A DNA stretch of 64,000 nt from Atlantibacter subterraneus (GTDB lineage: Bacteria; Pseudomonadota; Gammaproteobacteria; Enterobacterales; Enterobacteriaceae), in the NCBI RefSeq assembly GCF_027853245.1, contig NZ_JAPTZM010000008.1; one strand, written 5' to 3'. Made by a program: the position numbers and the translations under genes. Of the stretch, positions 19,390-27,070 are shown piece after piece. The notes under the pieces are model-generated. The model did no database searches, was not told the origin of the DNA, and worked only from the letters and a program-made list of their open reading frames with translations. The first letter of the stretch is position 1, and the number at the start of each line of letters is the position of its first letter.

Positions 19390-20673
19390 TCACCACCATC
19401 CCGCCCCCTGCACCCATCCCGGCACCTGTGACAGCAGCCACAGCACCAGCCCGATACACCCGCCCACCAGCGTCCCGTTGATGCGAATAAACTGCAAATC
19501 TTTCCCAATGTTCAGCTCGATCTGGCGCGACATATCCCGCGCATCCCAGCTTTTCACCGTGTCGCTGATGTGACGGGTTAAAAACGCGGCGAAGTCCGGC
19601 GCAACGCGGGTCGCGGCCTGCTCCATATGTTCGTTGAGCGAATTGCGCAGCGCGTTATCCGCCACCAGCGTTTCGCCAAACCATTGGCCGGCCTCGGCGA
19701 TGCGTCGCTGAACGCGTGAATCTTCGGACTGCATATCCGTTTTCAGCCACTGACGCAGGTCGCCCCACAGTTCGCCTAGATAGCGGTTAAACGCCTCGTC
19801 GTTTTTGAGATAGCGCTTGATATTGCTGGCTTTCTCCGCCATCTCCGGGTCGCTTTTCAGGTTGTCGATCAGCTTCAGCGTAGCGCGATCGAAAGCCTTG
19901 CGGATCTGATGGGCGCGATCCTCGCTGATATCATCCAGCAGCGAATTCACCGCATCGGACACCAGCTCCGCGCTGTGCTCGCCCAGCCACTCGGTGGGTA
20001 AAATTTTGGCTTTCAGCGGATGCTCGGTCTCCAGCCAGTGGACAATTTGCCGGGCGATAAAATCGCGGGTTTTGTCACGCTGGAGTAGGGCAATAAGTTG
20101 GGTAATCAGCGAATCCAGCAACTGCTGATGGCGATCGTTTTTGGTCATACTTTCCAGCATCAGCGCACTGGTGCCGGTAAGGTCAACTTTATCAATCGCC
20201 TTGTGAACCGCACGGCGCAACAGCCCCTTGATCCGCGAATCGTCGGTCAGCTCCAGAAAACCGCTCATCCCCTGAATCAAATACCCGCCGACCTTCTGGG
20301 CATTCTCCGGCTGGCTGAACCATTTACCGATCAACATTGCCGGTTCATGGCGATGAATAAGCGCGACCAGCGACTGGGTATCGAGGAATTTTTCTTCCAC
20401 GAAGCGCCCAAGATTTTCACCAATCCGGTCTTTGTTGCGCGGGATAATTGCGGTGTGGCGCGAGATAAACGGCAGCGGCACCCGTCGAAACAGCGCCACC
20501 ACGGCGAACCAGTCAGCCAGCGCGCCGACCATCGCCGCCTCGGAAATGGCCTTTAGCCCGCTCACCCAGGGGCTGGGCGGCAGGAACAGGGTGGTGACAA
20601 ACGTGGCTGCGGCAATCAGCAGCAGCGACAGCGCCAACAGCTTGGCGCGCTTAAGTTCAGCTAATTTTTCCAT
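19390..20673 (-). CDS. yjiN: DUF445 family inner-membrane protein YjiN
   Basis: This 427-aa protein is collinear with E. coli YjiN. It has an N-terminal hydrophobic hairpin (about residues 12-60), a long helical middle, and a C-terminal hydrophobic segment (about 400-420) ending near a Trp-rich tail. The family is DUF445 and its biochemical role is unknown; related proteins are membrane-anchored with long helical cytoplasmic or periplasmic domains. The conserved ALADWFAVVALFR and KDRIGENLG blocks are present. It marks the core-genome border of the defense island, as it does beside the immigration control region in E. coli. The gene is GC-rich like the core and unlike druH. Confidence 0.93.
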   Translation of the reverse strand: MEKLAELKRAKLLALSLLLIAAATFVTTLFLPPSPWVSGLKAISEAAMVGALADWFAVVALFRRVPLPFISRHTAIIPRNKDRIGENLGRFVEEKFLDTQSLVALIHRHEPAMLIGKWFSQPENAQKVGGYLIQGMSGFLELTDDSRIKGLLRRAVHKAIDKVDLTGTSALMLESMTKNDRHQQLLDSLITQLIALLQRDKTRDFIARQIVHWLETEHPLKAKILPTEWLGEHSAELVSDAVNSLLDDISEDRAHQIRKAFDRATLKLIDNLKSDPEMAEKASNIKRYLKNDEAFNRYLGELWGDLRQWLKTDMQSEDSRVQRRIAEAGQWFGETLVADNALRNSLNEHMEQAATRVAPDFAAFLTRHISDTVKSWDARDMSRQIELNIGKDLQFIRINGTLVGGCIGLVLWLLSQVPGWVQGAGWW

Positions 20674-20806
20674 CAGGTAAGCATAGAGGCGATGCGGGGG
20701 ATAGGGTAGGGGAAAAGGTTTAATCGGATGGCAGAGACATCCCTGCCAGACCAGTCACAAAAGATTCTAACAACGTCAAATATCACGTATTTTTATAAAG
20801 TAGAAA

Positions 20807-21934
20807 TCACACATGATCTGCCGCTAGCGCCTCATATTCAGGGCTGGGCATATTACCGGGACGGAGAACTTTTCCTGGGAAATTTTCTATCACGATACAT
20901 TGTGAGGAGTCCATTGAGCCACGCGACAGGCTACTAAAAAAAGTCATTTTTGAATATGTATAACTCTCCATTGCTTTGTATGTTGACTCAGGACATATTA
21001 GTGCAATGGTGTTATTTTGAAATATTGGATAGCCTTTCAACCATACTTCCGAACTAGCGCTGTTTTTCTCTTGCCAGTTTGTATTCAGCCACCCTTGAGG
21101 AAACTGTTCTTTATTGATCTTAAACCATTGCGGTTCATCGCTTCTTAATCCTACATAACTCATTGTATTATCATTGAGTTTATATAATAATCCACCCATT
21201 GCCATCAATGTAATGTAAGCAACAGCTCCAGTAGTTAGTGCTGTAATCAAAATAATTTCTTTTATTCGTATCGTTTTATTTTTTTTCAAAATCATAGCTG
21301 CGTAAAACAAAGGAACGTAAACCGGAATAAGATTTAGAGCAAGGATACATACCCGATACAGGCGTGGGATATCACTCAAGGCGACTTTATTATAGATTAC
21401 CGACAATGCGAATATAAGAGGAACGTTAGTGGCAAAAGCAACAATAAAATGAATAATAGGATTTTTAGCAGATGTTGTGAAATGACGGTAAATAAAATAA
21501 CTTATATAAACTACTGAGCAGAAAATAAAAACTGATAATGCAATATCAGAAGGATACGCGCCGAACACGGCTAAATATAAGCTAATGAATATCGAATGTG
21601 CTACTATAAAGTGAGAATTATCAGTAAGATTGTTAACGCTGGCGCACCATGTGAAAATGATGGTAGGGATAATATACAGAATCAACCATAAAATAAGAAT
21701 CATACTCATCGATGCAAATATTACCAACAATGTAGAAGGTGCTGAAATAACAGAGGTGAGTAAATTAAGTTGATTAATTCTATACAAATAAATCCATATA
21801 TTCATAAAGCCAATAACAGCAAATGCGATACTCAACTGCGTTAAATTTGCCAGTATTTTTTGAGGAATGACTTTAACATCAAATTGCTCTTTGTTTTTTT
21901 TACTCCTGAATTGATTGCGTAGCGTTGTCATCAT
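20807..21934 (-). CDS. Orphan polytopic membrane protein with C-terminal soluble domain, function unknown
   Basis: I do not recognise this 375-aa protein. About seven hydrophobic segments fall roughly at residues 32-53, 60-95 (possibly two), 107-125, 128-150, 160-182, 195-218 and 230-255. A hydrophilic tail of about 115 residues follows, containing two Cys (ICPES and SSQCIV). The coding DNA is very AT-rich beside GC-rich yjiN and the stress-protein gene, indicating horizontal acquisition. It stands alone on the minus strand, with its own upstream AT-rich region and no partner gene. The start ATG at 21934 has weak ribosome-binding support (AAGGAAATA just upstream). It could be a carrier or a surface or immunity-type membrane protein; nothing in the sequence decides this. 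Confidence 0.75.
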   Translation of the reverse strand: MMTTLRNQFRSKKNKEQFDVKVIPQKILANLTQLSIAFAVIGFMNIWIYLYRINQLNLLTSVISAPSTLLVIFASMSMILILWLILYIIPTIIFTWCASVNNLTDNSHFIVAHSIFISLYLAVFGAYPSDIALSVFIFCSVVYISYFIYRHFTTSAKNPIIHFIVAFATNVPLIFALSVIYNKVALSDIPRLYRVCILALNLIPVYVPLFYAAMILKKNKTIRIKEIILITALTTGAVAYITLMAMGGLLYKLNDNTMSYVGLRSDEPQWFKINKEQFPQGWLNTNWQEKNSASSEVWLKGYPIFQNNTIALICPESTYKAMESYTYSKMTFFSSLSRGSMDSSQCIVIENFPGKVLRPGNMPSPEYEALAADHV

Positions 21935-22288
21935 ATTTCCTTATAAATAATATCAAGTTTAGATAATTGCGGGTCTTTTAATTGCTTCATATCCTTATAT
22001 ACTCTCTCATTTATTTCTAATAGCAAAGTATTCTGCGCGAAAAATCAGATAAAAACCTTTTACTAAGCATTAATGAAACAAGTTTTGATAATGACCTTAC
22101 CTAAATTAATAATATTTTATAAAGGGAGATATTAAATTTTGTTTATCTCATTAATCTTTTTGGGGTTGCCTCTGATTTCCATATTTTTGCCAGCAAAACC
22201 CCCAAACCCCTACCCCCATCACACCCAAGCGGTCAATTTTTGACCATAATAACCGTGTGGTTTCACACAGCACGCAAAAGGAGGTTGT
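21935..22288. other. Intergenic region with two palindromes upstream of the stress-protein gene
   Basis: This 354-bp divergent gap is AT-rich at 21935-22190, then a C-rich stretch. Two small palindromes lie close to the stress-protein gene: GGTCAATTTTTGACC at 22231-22245 and GTGTGGTTTCACAC at 22255-22268. The TTGACC arm could double as a -35 element. I see no small gene here. Confidence 0.5.
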
Positions 22289-22723
22289 ATGTCCAGAACG
22301 ATTTTAGTCCCCATCGATATCTCTGAGATGCAGCTGACGACGCAGGTTATTCCCCATGTGCAGGAGTACGCCGGGCGCGAGGTTGCGATGATCCACTTTC
22401 TGGCCGTGATCCCGGACCATAGCTATTTTGCCGCTTATGGCCTGGAATACACCACCATCGCGCCGGAACGCTCGCAGCGGGAAGCCAATGCGCTGGAGAC
22501 GCTCAATGAGCTTGTCAAACAGTTCAAACTGCCGGAGGGCCGCGTAAAAACGCATGTGTATAGCGGCGCGCCGAAGGATCACATCCTGCGGGTGGCGGAT
22601 CAGATCAACGCCGATCTGATTATCCTCGCCTCGCACCGTCCCAGCATGAGCACCTACCTGTTAGGCTCTAATGCCGCAGCGGTGGTGCGGCACGCCAAAT
22701 GCTCGGTGCTGGTAGTTCGCTAA
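22289..22723 (+). CDS. Universal stress protein, UspF/UspG-like
   Basis: This 144-aa single-domain UspA-superfamily protein is expected to be cytoplasmic. It starts SRTILVPIDISE, the typical first beta strand with the nucleotide-contacting Asp. Its C-terminal part, LIILASHRPSMSTYLLGSNAAAVVRHAKCSVLVVR, is the GX(9)GS-type ATP-binding loop and last strand of the ATP-binding subclass. An AGGAGG ribosome-binding site lies directly before the ATG. It is monocistronic, with an upstream palindromic region and a terminator right after the stop. It probably helps in stress or adhesion phenotypes like other Usp proteins; which paralogue (UspF or UspG) it corresponds to is unsure. Confidence 0.9.
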   Translation: MSRTILVPIDISEMQLTTQVIPHVQEYAGREVAMIHFLAVIPDHSYFAAYGLEYTTIAPERSQREANALETLNELVKQFKLPEGRVKTHVYSGAPKDHILRVADQINADLIILASHRPSMSTYLLGSNAAAVVRHAKCSVLVVR

Positions 22724-22730
22724 TCGATCA

Positions 22731-22752
22731 AGCCCACTGCGGTGGGCTTTTA
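22731..22752. terminator. Bidirectional terminator after the universal stress protein gene
   Basis: AGCCCAC (22731-22737) pairs with GTGGGCT (22742-22748) around a 4-nt loop, followed by TTTTAT. It sits between two convergent genes; the T-tract overlaps the end of the neighbouring gene. Confidence 0.75.
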
Positions 22753-23505
22753 TCTGTGATCTAATCCCATCGCGCTCACTGGATCGAACAGCGACAGGCT
22801 TTCTATTTGCTCCAGCAGGATCACTTTGCGAAACGACAGTGCGGACTTTGGATCCGTGGTGAGCGTGATCTCGTGCTCCGCGTACCAGGCGCTGTAGTTG
22901 TGCTCCACCACAAACTCGCCGCTTTCCCTGGACCGATAGCCGCTCAGGAACGGGATCAGCACAATATTGTTGCCGGGGTTGCTGCTGTCGAACGAGGTGG
23001 TGTGAACCATCCCGACATATACGCGCTGCGATTTAAGCATCACGAACGCCAGTTCACCTTCTTCCATGCACTGATACAGCAAGCCCTCCAGCCCATTGGC
23101 GCGGGTTAGCTGCTTATAGAGCGAGCGGCGTCCGCCGCTGTCGAGCCGCGCGCTGCGCGCCCAGTTGGAGCGATACAGGCAAAACAGCACCGCAAAGCCC
23201 AGCATGATCACCACCGGCGCCTGGATGCCGAGAAAGCTCCAGTTAATAAACTCCATCTGGTAGCGGTGCGCTTCCGTGCCGAAATACTGCGGCAGCGCGT
23301 TCATCGTCAGCGAGGTCAGCAGTAAAATCAGCCACACGGCGGCGGTAGCGATCAGCCCCTGCAATACGAAGATGCAGCCGTACAGCGCCACCAGGAAGTA
23401 GACATCCCAACCGAAGGTGCGTTTGTATTTCAGGCGCGTAGAGAGGTCGCGGCTGGCGTACCAGTAGCCGCAGACCATCAGCACCATAAAGATCGCCGTT
23501 CCCAT
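22750..23505 (-). CDS. Unknown membrane protein (251 aa), coupled to a 64-aa upstream protein
   Basis: I do not recognise the family. An N-terminal hydrophobic segment (residues 1-17) is followed by two or three more (about 30-57, 58-72 and 90-113). A soluble region of about 135 residues ends in a beta-rich stretch (KSQRVYVGMV, LIPFLSGYRS, SFRKVILLEQIESLSLFD). That stretch looks like a small beta-barrel domain placed in the cytoplasm (inference only). The ATG at 23505 comes one base after the stop of the 64-aa gene, so the two are surely one translational unit. GC content matches the core genome. Function unknown. Confidence 0.8.
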   Translation of the reverse strand: MGTAIFMVLMVCGYWYASRDLSTRLKYKRTFGWDVYFLVALYGCIFVLQGLIATAAVWLILLLTSLTMNALPQYFGTEAHRYQMEFINWSFLGIQAPVVIMLGFAVLFCLYRSNWARSARLDSGGRRSLYKQLTRANGLEGLLYQCMEEGELAFVMLKSQRVYVGMVHTTSFDSSNPGNNIVLIPFLSGYRSRESGEFVVEHNYSAWYAEHEITLTTDPKSALSFRKVILLEQIESLSLFDPVSAMGLDHR

Positions 23506-23506
23506 C

Positions 23507-23701
23507 TCAGGCCCGCTTCAGCATTTCAACGTGGCGTTGAAAGTCCTGTTGAACCTGGACGCAATGAATGTTAACCATGGCATTGCCGTCGCCGTCGATA
23601 ATAATGCGTTCACCGTCGTCGATGGCGTCCTGAACGTCGCCGTGGCTGATGACTTGTAACAGTTTTTCGGGGCTTGAGAACAGTGATGGCAGCAGTTTCA
23701 T
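23507..23701 (-). CDS. Unknown 64-aa protein, first gene of a two-gene unit
   Basis: This is a small acidic cytoplasmic protein with no signal or membrane segment. It contains the repeated-looking acidic stretch DVQDAIDDGERIIIDGDGNA and ends in a basic KRA tail. A strong GGAGGAAAA ribosome-binding site precedes the ATG at 23701. The stop is followed after one base by the start of the 251-aa membrane protein gene, so the two are co-translated. An 11-bp palindrome at 23717-23727, also found before mdtM, lies just upstream. Reality is supported by the ribosome-binding site and tight coupling; function unknown. Confidence 0.75.
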   Translation of the reverse strand: MKLLPSLFSSPEKLLQVISHGDVQDAIDDGERIIIDGDGNAMVNIHCVQVQQDFQRHVEMLKRA

Positions 23702-23716
23702 GAATTTTCCTCCTGG

Positions 23717-23727
23717 CTACAGTGTAG
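23717..23727. promoter_or_regulatory. Palindrome CTACAGTGTAG upstream of the 64-aa gene
   Basis: A perfect 11-bp palindrome (5-bp arms with a central G) lies 16 bp before the ATG. The identical sequence, preceded by G in both copies, occurs at 25035-25045 before mdtM. On the coding strand it reads CTACACTGTAG, so a TACACT -10-like hexamer lies inside it. It may be a shared operator or a -10 region. Confidence 0.5.
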
Positions 23728-23770
23728 AAAGTCTGAACCAAAGTCGTGGAGGATGTTTCCGAAACCCGCG

Positions 23771-25003
23771 CTACGCCAGCGCGGTTTCGCGCTCGCGCAC
23801 CCGTTTCAACAGCCCTGCCAGGAAGTACACCACAATCACGCCTGCCACCACCGAAAGCAGATGAAACGGCAGCCGCCCGCCCGCATGGAAGTAAATCCAG
23901 CGCGCCGCTTCTACGGCTGCCGCGCTGGTGCTCAGCACTACAATATTCAGCGAGGCGGAAACCGTGCCTTTCGGCAAATCATTGGAAAATAGCGTAAAAC
24001 GGTACAGCGTCGGGAAAATCAGCCCGATCCCGAAAGCGTAGAAACTGGTGCCGAGTACCGACCACAGCCAGACGTGTGGAGACAAAATATTGCCCGCGAT
24101 CAGCAGCCCCAGCCCGGTGAGCTGGATCGGAATAGCGCTCCAGATAAAGCGCGGCGTGGTGGGGTCTTTAATAAATTTCACCACCAGCATATTAGCGACG
24201 ATCACCGCGCCGAAAATCGGCACCTGGGTCCACGCGTACTGCGAGGTACTTAGTTCGCCGTCGTCGATCAGGATCACCGGTGAAACCGCCACCCAGGTCA
24301 TCAGCGGGATATAGCTTAGCGACAGCGTGGCCGCGCCGGTCAGGAAGATGCGGTTGCGAAACACGCCCTTAAAATCCTGCCAGACGCCCGCCACGCGAAA
24401 CGGCGCGCCGCGTTCCTTAATGGTCTCTGGCATGGTGAACAGCAGCCCTAGCCAGGCGATAAACCCCATTGCCGCAATGATGGCAAACAGCACTTTCCAG
24501 TGGACGAACTGCATCAGCGCCGCGCCGGACAGCGGGCCCACCACCGGGGCCACCAGCACCACCGAGGTGATGATCGCCATCAGCTTGATGGATTTGGTCT
24601 GTCCGTAGGCTTCCTGTACCGTCACATAGCCCACAGTGGCGATAAAGCAGATACTGGTGCCCTGAATAAAGCGCGCTGCGAGAAACTGTTCCATCGAAGT
24701 GGTGAACAGCGTGGCGGCGCAGGCGAGGGTGAAGATCAGCGCGCCGGTGAGCAGCACCGGGCGGCGGCCAATCCGGTCAGACAGCGGGCCGAGCAGCCAC
24801 TGCAACGCCATTCCGCCCGCCATATACAGGCTGACAGATGCCGGAGCCAGGCTGACGTCGGCGTTAAATTCCCGCACCACGTGGATGATCCCCGGCTGGA
24901 TCATATCGGTGGTGAGATAGGCGGCGAAATCGTACAAAATGAGCGCCATCGGGAAGAATAGCGAGCTGGCGTGCCGGGCCCAAAATGCGGAATTCCATTG
25001 CAT
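23771..25003 (-). CDS. mdtM: Multidrug efflux MFS transporter MdtM
   Basis: MdtM is an inner-membrane proton antiporter of the major facilitator superfamily (DHA1 drug efflux). In E. coli it exports chloramphenicol, quaternary ammonium compounds and bile salts and contributes to alkaline pH tolerance. The 410-aa product aligns with E. coli MdtM over its whole length. It has twelve hydrophobic segments. The MFS motif A is GPLSDRIGRRPVLLTG (about residues 67-82) and a motif C-like stretch VLVAPVVGPLSG (about 150-160) follows. A cytoplasmic loop occurs near 195-215. ATG 25003 is preceded by AAGGAG. The palindrome at 25035-25045 lies 32 bp upstream. Confidence 0.93.
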   Translation of the reverse strand: MQWNSAFWARHASSLFFPMALILYDFAAYLTTDMIQPGIIHVVREFNADVSLAPASVSLYMAGGMALQWLLGPLSDRIGRRPVLLTGALIFTLACAATLFTTSMEQFLAARFIQGTSICFIATVGYVTVQEAYGQTKSIKLMAIITSVVLVAPVVGPLSGAALMQFVHWKVLFAIIAAMGFIAWLGLLFTMPETIKERGAPFRVAGVWQDFKGVFRNRIFLTGAATLSLSYIPLMTWVAVSPVILIDDGELSTSQYAWTQVPIFGAVIVANMLVVKFIKDPTTPRFIWSAIPIQLTGLGLLIAGNILSPHVWLWSVLGTSFYAFGIGLIFPTLYRFTLFSNDLPKGTVSASLNIVVLSTSAAAVEAARWIYFHAGGRLPFHLLSVVAGVIVVYFLAGLLKRVRERETALA

Positions 25004-25034
25004 ACTGTCTTTCTCCTTGCTGACTAACCCTCAG

Positions 25035-25045
25035 CTACAGTGTAG
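25035..25045. promoter_or_regulatory. Palindrome CTACAGTGTAG upstream of mdtM
   Basis: This is the second copy of the 11-bp palindrome seen at 23717-23727, 32 bp before the mdtM start. Two exact copies before two minus-strand transcription units about 1.3 kb apart suggest common control. Confidence 0.5.
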
Positions 25046-25116
25046 CCATAAGCAAATTGTTGTATATTGTAAACCATGCGCTGTCGGCCTTATGACAATA
25101 CAAAAGGATACATAAC

Positions 25117-25833
25117 GTGAATCTGCCGGATACCTCTAGTGCCAAACCGCTGTATAAGCAGCTTGAAGAAGCTCTCAAAGAGGCGATTCTCAGCGGCGAG
25201 TATCAGCCGGGGCAGCAGATCCCCACCGAAAACGATCTCAGCGCCAGCTGGCAGGTGAGTCGCGTGACGGTACGTAAAGCGCTGGATGCGCTGACGCGAG
25301 AAAACTTTCTCACCCGGGTATCAGGTAAAGGGACGTTTGTCTCCGGCGAGAAGTTCCAGCGCAGCATGACCGGCATCATGAGCTTCAGCGAACTGTGCCG
25401 CTCCCAGGGCCGCCGCCCCGGTTCGCGCACGATCAAGTCGGTGTTTGAAGCCTGCGACGAAGAAACCCGCGCCAAACTGAACATTCCCGAGGGAGAAAAA
25501 GCGGTGGTGATTGAGCGTATCCGCTATGCCGACGACGTGCCGGTATCGCTGGAAACGGTCTGGTTCCCTCCGCAGTTCGCCGCGCTGCTGAATGAAGATC
25601 TCAACAGTCATTCGCTGTACGACACCCTGCGCGACAAGCATGGTCTGTGGTTTACCCACTCCAGCAAAACCATCGAACTGGTGTATGCCAGTTTTGAGGT
25701 GGCCCATTACCTTGGCGTCGCCAGCCGCTATCCGCTGATCTCGATTAAAAGTGAGATGATTGATAACAAAGGCGAAATGTCCTGCATTTCTCATCAGCTG
25801 ATCGTCGGCGACAAACTGCGTTTTACCGTCTGA
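25117..25833 (+). CDS. fraR: GntR/HutC-family regulator of the fructose-asparagine operon
   Basis: This 238-aa protein has an N-terminal winged helix of the GntR family (residues about 8-75: PLYKQLEEALKEAILSGEY, ...SRVTVRKALDALTRE...GTFVS) and a C-terminal UTRA ligand-binding domain (about 95-235). It is placed as regulator by its position directly upstream of fraBDA on the same strand. In Salmonella FraR represses that operon, and the sugar-amino acid phosphate is the likely inducer (established for FraR; inferred here). The start is GTG 25117 with AAAGGA eight to nine bases upstream. A rho-independent terminator follows the stop, separating it from fraB, which has its own palindromic operator region. 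Confidence 0.87.
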   Translation: MNLPDTSSAKPLYKQLEEALKEAILSGEYQPGQQIPTENDLSASWQVSRVTVRKALDALTRENFLTRVSGKGTFVSGEKFQRSMTGIMSFSELCRSQGRRPGSRTIKSVFEACDEETRAKLNIPEGEKAVVIERIRYADDVPVSLETVWFPPQFAALLNEDLNSHSLYDTLRDKHGLWFTHSSKTIELVYASFEVAHYLGVASRYPLISIKSEMIDNKGEMSCISHQLIVGDKLRFTV

Positions 25834-25875
25834 CCCCCATTTTTCATCGTTGATCGTTACGCCGTTACAGCGTAA

Positions 25876-25908
25876 ATCGGGATCTGCATCGCGGATCCCG
25901 ATTTTTTT
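25876..25908 (+). terminator. Rho-independent terminator of fraR
   Basis: ATCGGGATC (25876-25884) pairs perfectly with GATCCCGAT (25894-25902), followed by a run of T to 25908. Confidence 0.9.
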
Positions 25909-25929
25909 GTCGGGTCACTCGTTGATCTA

Positions 25930-25967
25930 AATGTATGCCAATGTTATACATCTATAACAATACATTT
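25930..25967. promoter_or_regulatory. Nested inverted repeats, probable FraR operator before fraB
   Basis: TGTTATA (25942-25948) and TATAACA (25953-25959) form a perfect 7-bp inverted repeat with a 4-bp spacer. It is flanked by AAATGTAT (25930-25937) and ATACATTT (25960-25967). ATACA/TGTAT elements also occur just before fraR. Position between fraR and fraB suggests the FraR binding site. Confidence 0.65.
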
Positions 25968-26032
25968 AGATACATTGATTGGCGCGCGGCTGTCTCGCGG
26001 TTAACGTCAGAAACGACCCAAGGGGAAAAGTG

Positions 26033-27007
26033 ATGAGTATTAAAGAAATCATTAGCGGCATCGTTGAAAGCAAAGCGGAGAAGGGCGGGATCACTCACGT
26101 GTATTATGTCGCCTGCGGCGGCTCGTATGCGGCGTTTTACCCGGCGAAAGCCTTCCTGGAAAAAGAAGCCACTAAAGTCACCGTCGGGTTGTACAACAGC
26201 GGCGAATTTATCAATAACCCGCCGGTAGCGCTGGGCGATAACGCGGTAGTGGTAGTCGCGTCCCACAAAGGCAACACTCCGGAAACCATTAAAGCGGCAG
26301 AGCTGGCCCAGAGCCGCGGCGTGCCGGTTATCGGCCTGACCTGGGTGACCGACTCCCCGCTGGTGGCCCACTGCGATTTCGTAGAAACCTACAGCTTTGG
26401 CGACGGTAAAGACATCGCCGAAGAGAAAACCCTTAAGGGCCTGATCACCGCGGTAGAAATCCTCAACCAGACCGAAGGTTATGCCCATTACGAGGATTTC
26501 CAGGACGGCCTGAGCAAAATCAACCGCATCGTTTACCGCGCGTGGGATCATTTGCAGAACCGCGCCCAGGCGTTCGCGCAGGAATACAAAGACGACAAAG
26601 TCATCTACACCATGGCGAGCGGCGCGGGTTACGGCGCGGCCTATTTGCAGAGCATCTGCATCTTTATGGAAATGCAGTGGATCCACTCCGCCTGCATCCA
26701 CAGCGGCGAGTTCTTCCACGGCCCGTTCGAAATCACCGATGCCAACACGCCGTTCTTCTTCCAGTTCTCTGAAGGCAGCACCCGTGCGGTGGACGAGCGC
26801 GCCCTGAACTTCCTGAAAAAATATGGCCGCCGTATCGAAGTGGTGGACGCCAAAGAGCTGGGCCTTTCCACCATCAAGCCGACAGTGATCGATTACTTCA
26901 ACCATTCGCTGTTCAACAACGTTTACCCGGTTTATAACCGTGCGCTGGCCGAGATCCGCCAGCATCCGTTAACGACCCGCCGCTACATGTGGAAGGTCGA
27001 ATATTAA
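26033..27007 (+). CDS. fraB: 6-phosphofructose-aspartate deglycase
   Basis: FraB splits 6-phosphofructose-aspartate into glucose-6-phosphate and aspartate, the last step of fructose-asparagine use. The 324-aa product is a SIS-domain protein related to FrlB and GlmS isomerase domains, beginning VYYVACGGSYAAFYPAKAF. The two catalytic residues reported for Salmonella FraB, Glu214 and His230, correspond here to E213 (in CIFMEMQW) and H229 (in GEFFHGPFE), one residue earlier because of a shorter N-terminus. ATG 26033 has an AAGGGGAAAA ribosome-binding site; an in-frame start farther upstream would run through the operator region. It is followed by the kinase and transporter genes in one operon. 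Identification as FraB rather than FrlB rests on near-full identity to the remembered Salmonella sequence and on the DcuA-like transporter. Confidence 0.9.
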   Translation: MSIKEIISGIVESKAEKGGITHVYYVACGGSYAAFYPAKAFLEKEATKVTVGLYNSGEFINNPPVALGDNAVVVVASHKGNTPETIKAAELAQSRGVPVIGLTWVTDSPLVAHCDFVETYSFGDGKDIAEEKTLKGLITAVEILNQTEGYAHYEDFQDGLSKINRIVYRAWDHLQNRAQAFAQEYKDDKVIYTMASGAGYGAAYLQSICIFMEMQWIHSACIHSGEFFHGPFEITDANTPFFFQFSEGSTRAVDERALNFLKKYGRRIEVVDAKELGLSTIKPTVIDYFNHSLFNNVYPVYNRALAEIRQHPLTTRRYMWKVEY

Positions 27008-27070
27008 TCACGCCAGGATTTGAAGCAGGGGCAGGGACGCCCGGTTTATCGCTATCAACAAGGAATAATG

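Noticed and set aside
25952..26965. 337-codon open frame on the minus strand opposite fraB
   Set aside because: It is a shadow of a GC-rich conserved gene; no ribosome-binding site, no recognisable motif, and fraB keeps its catalytic residues.
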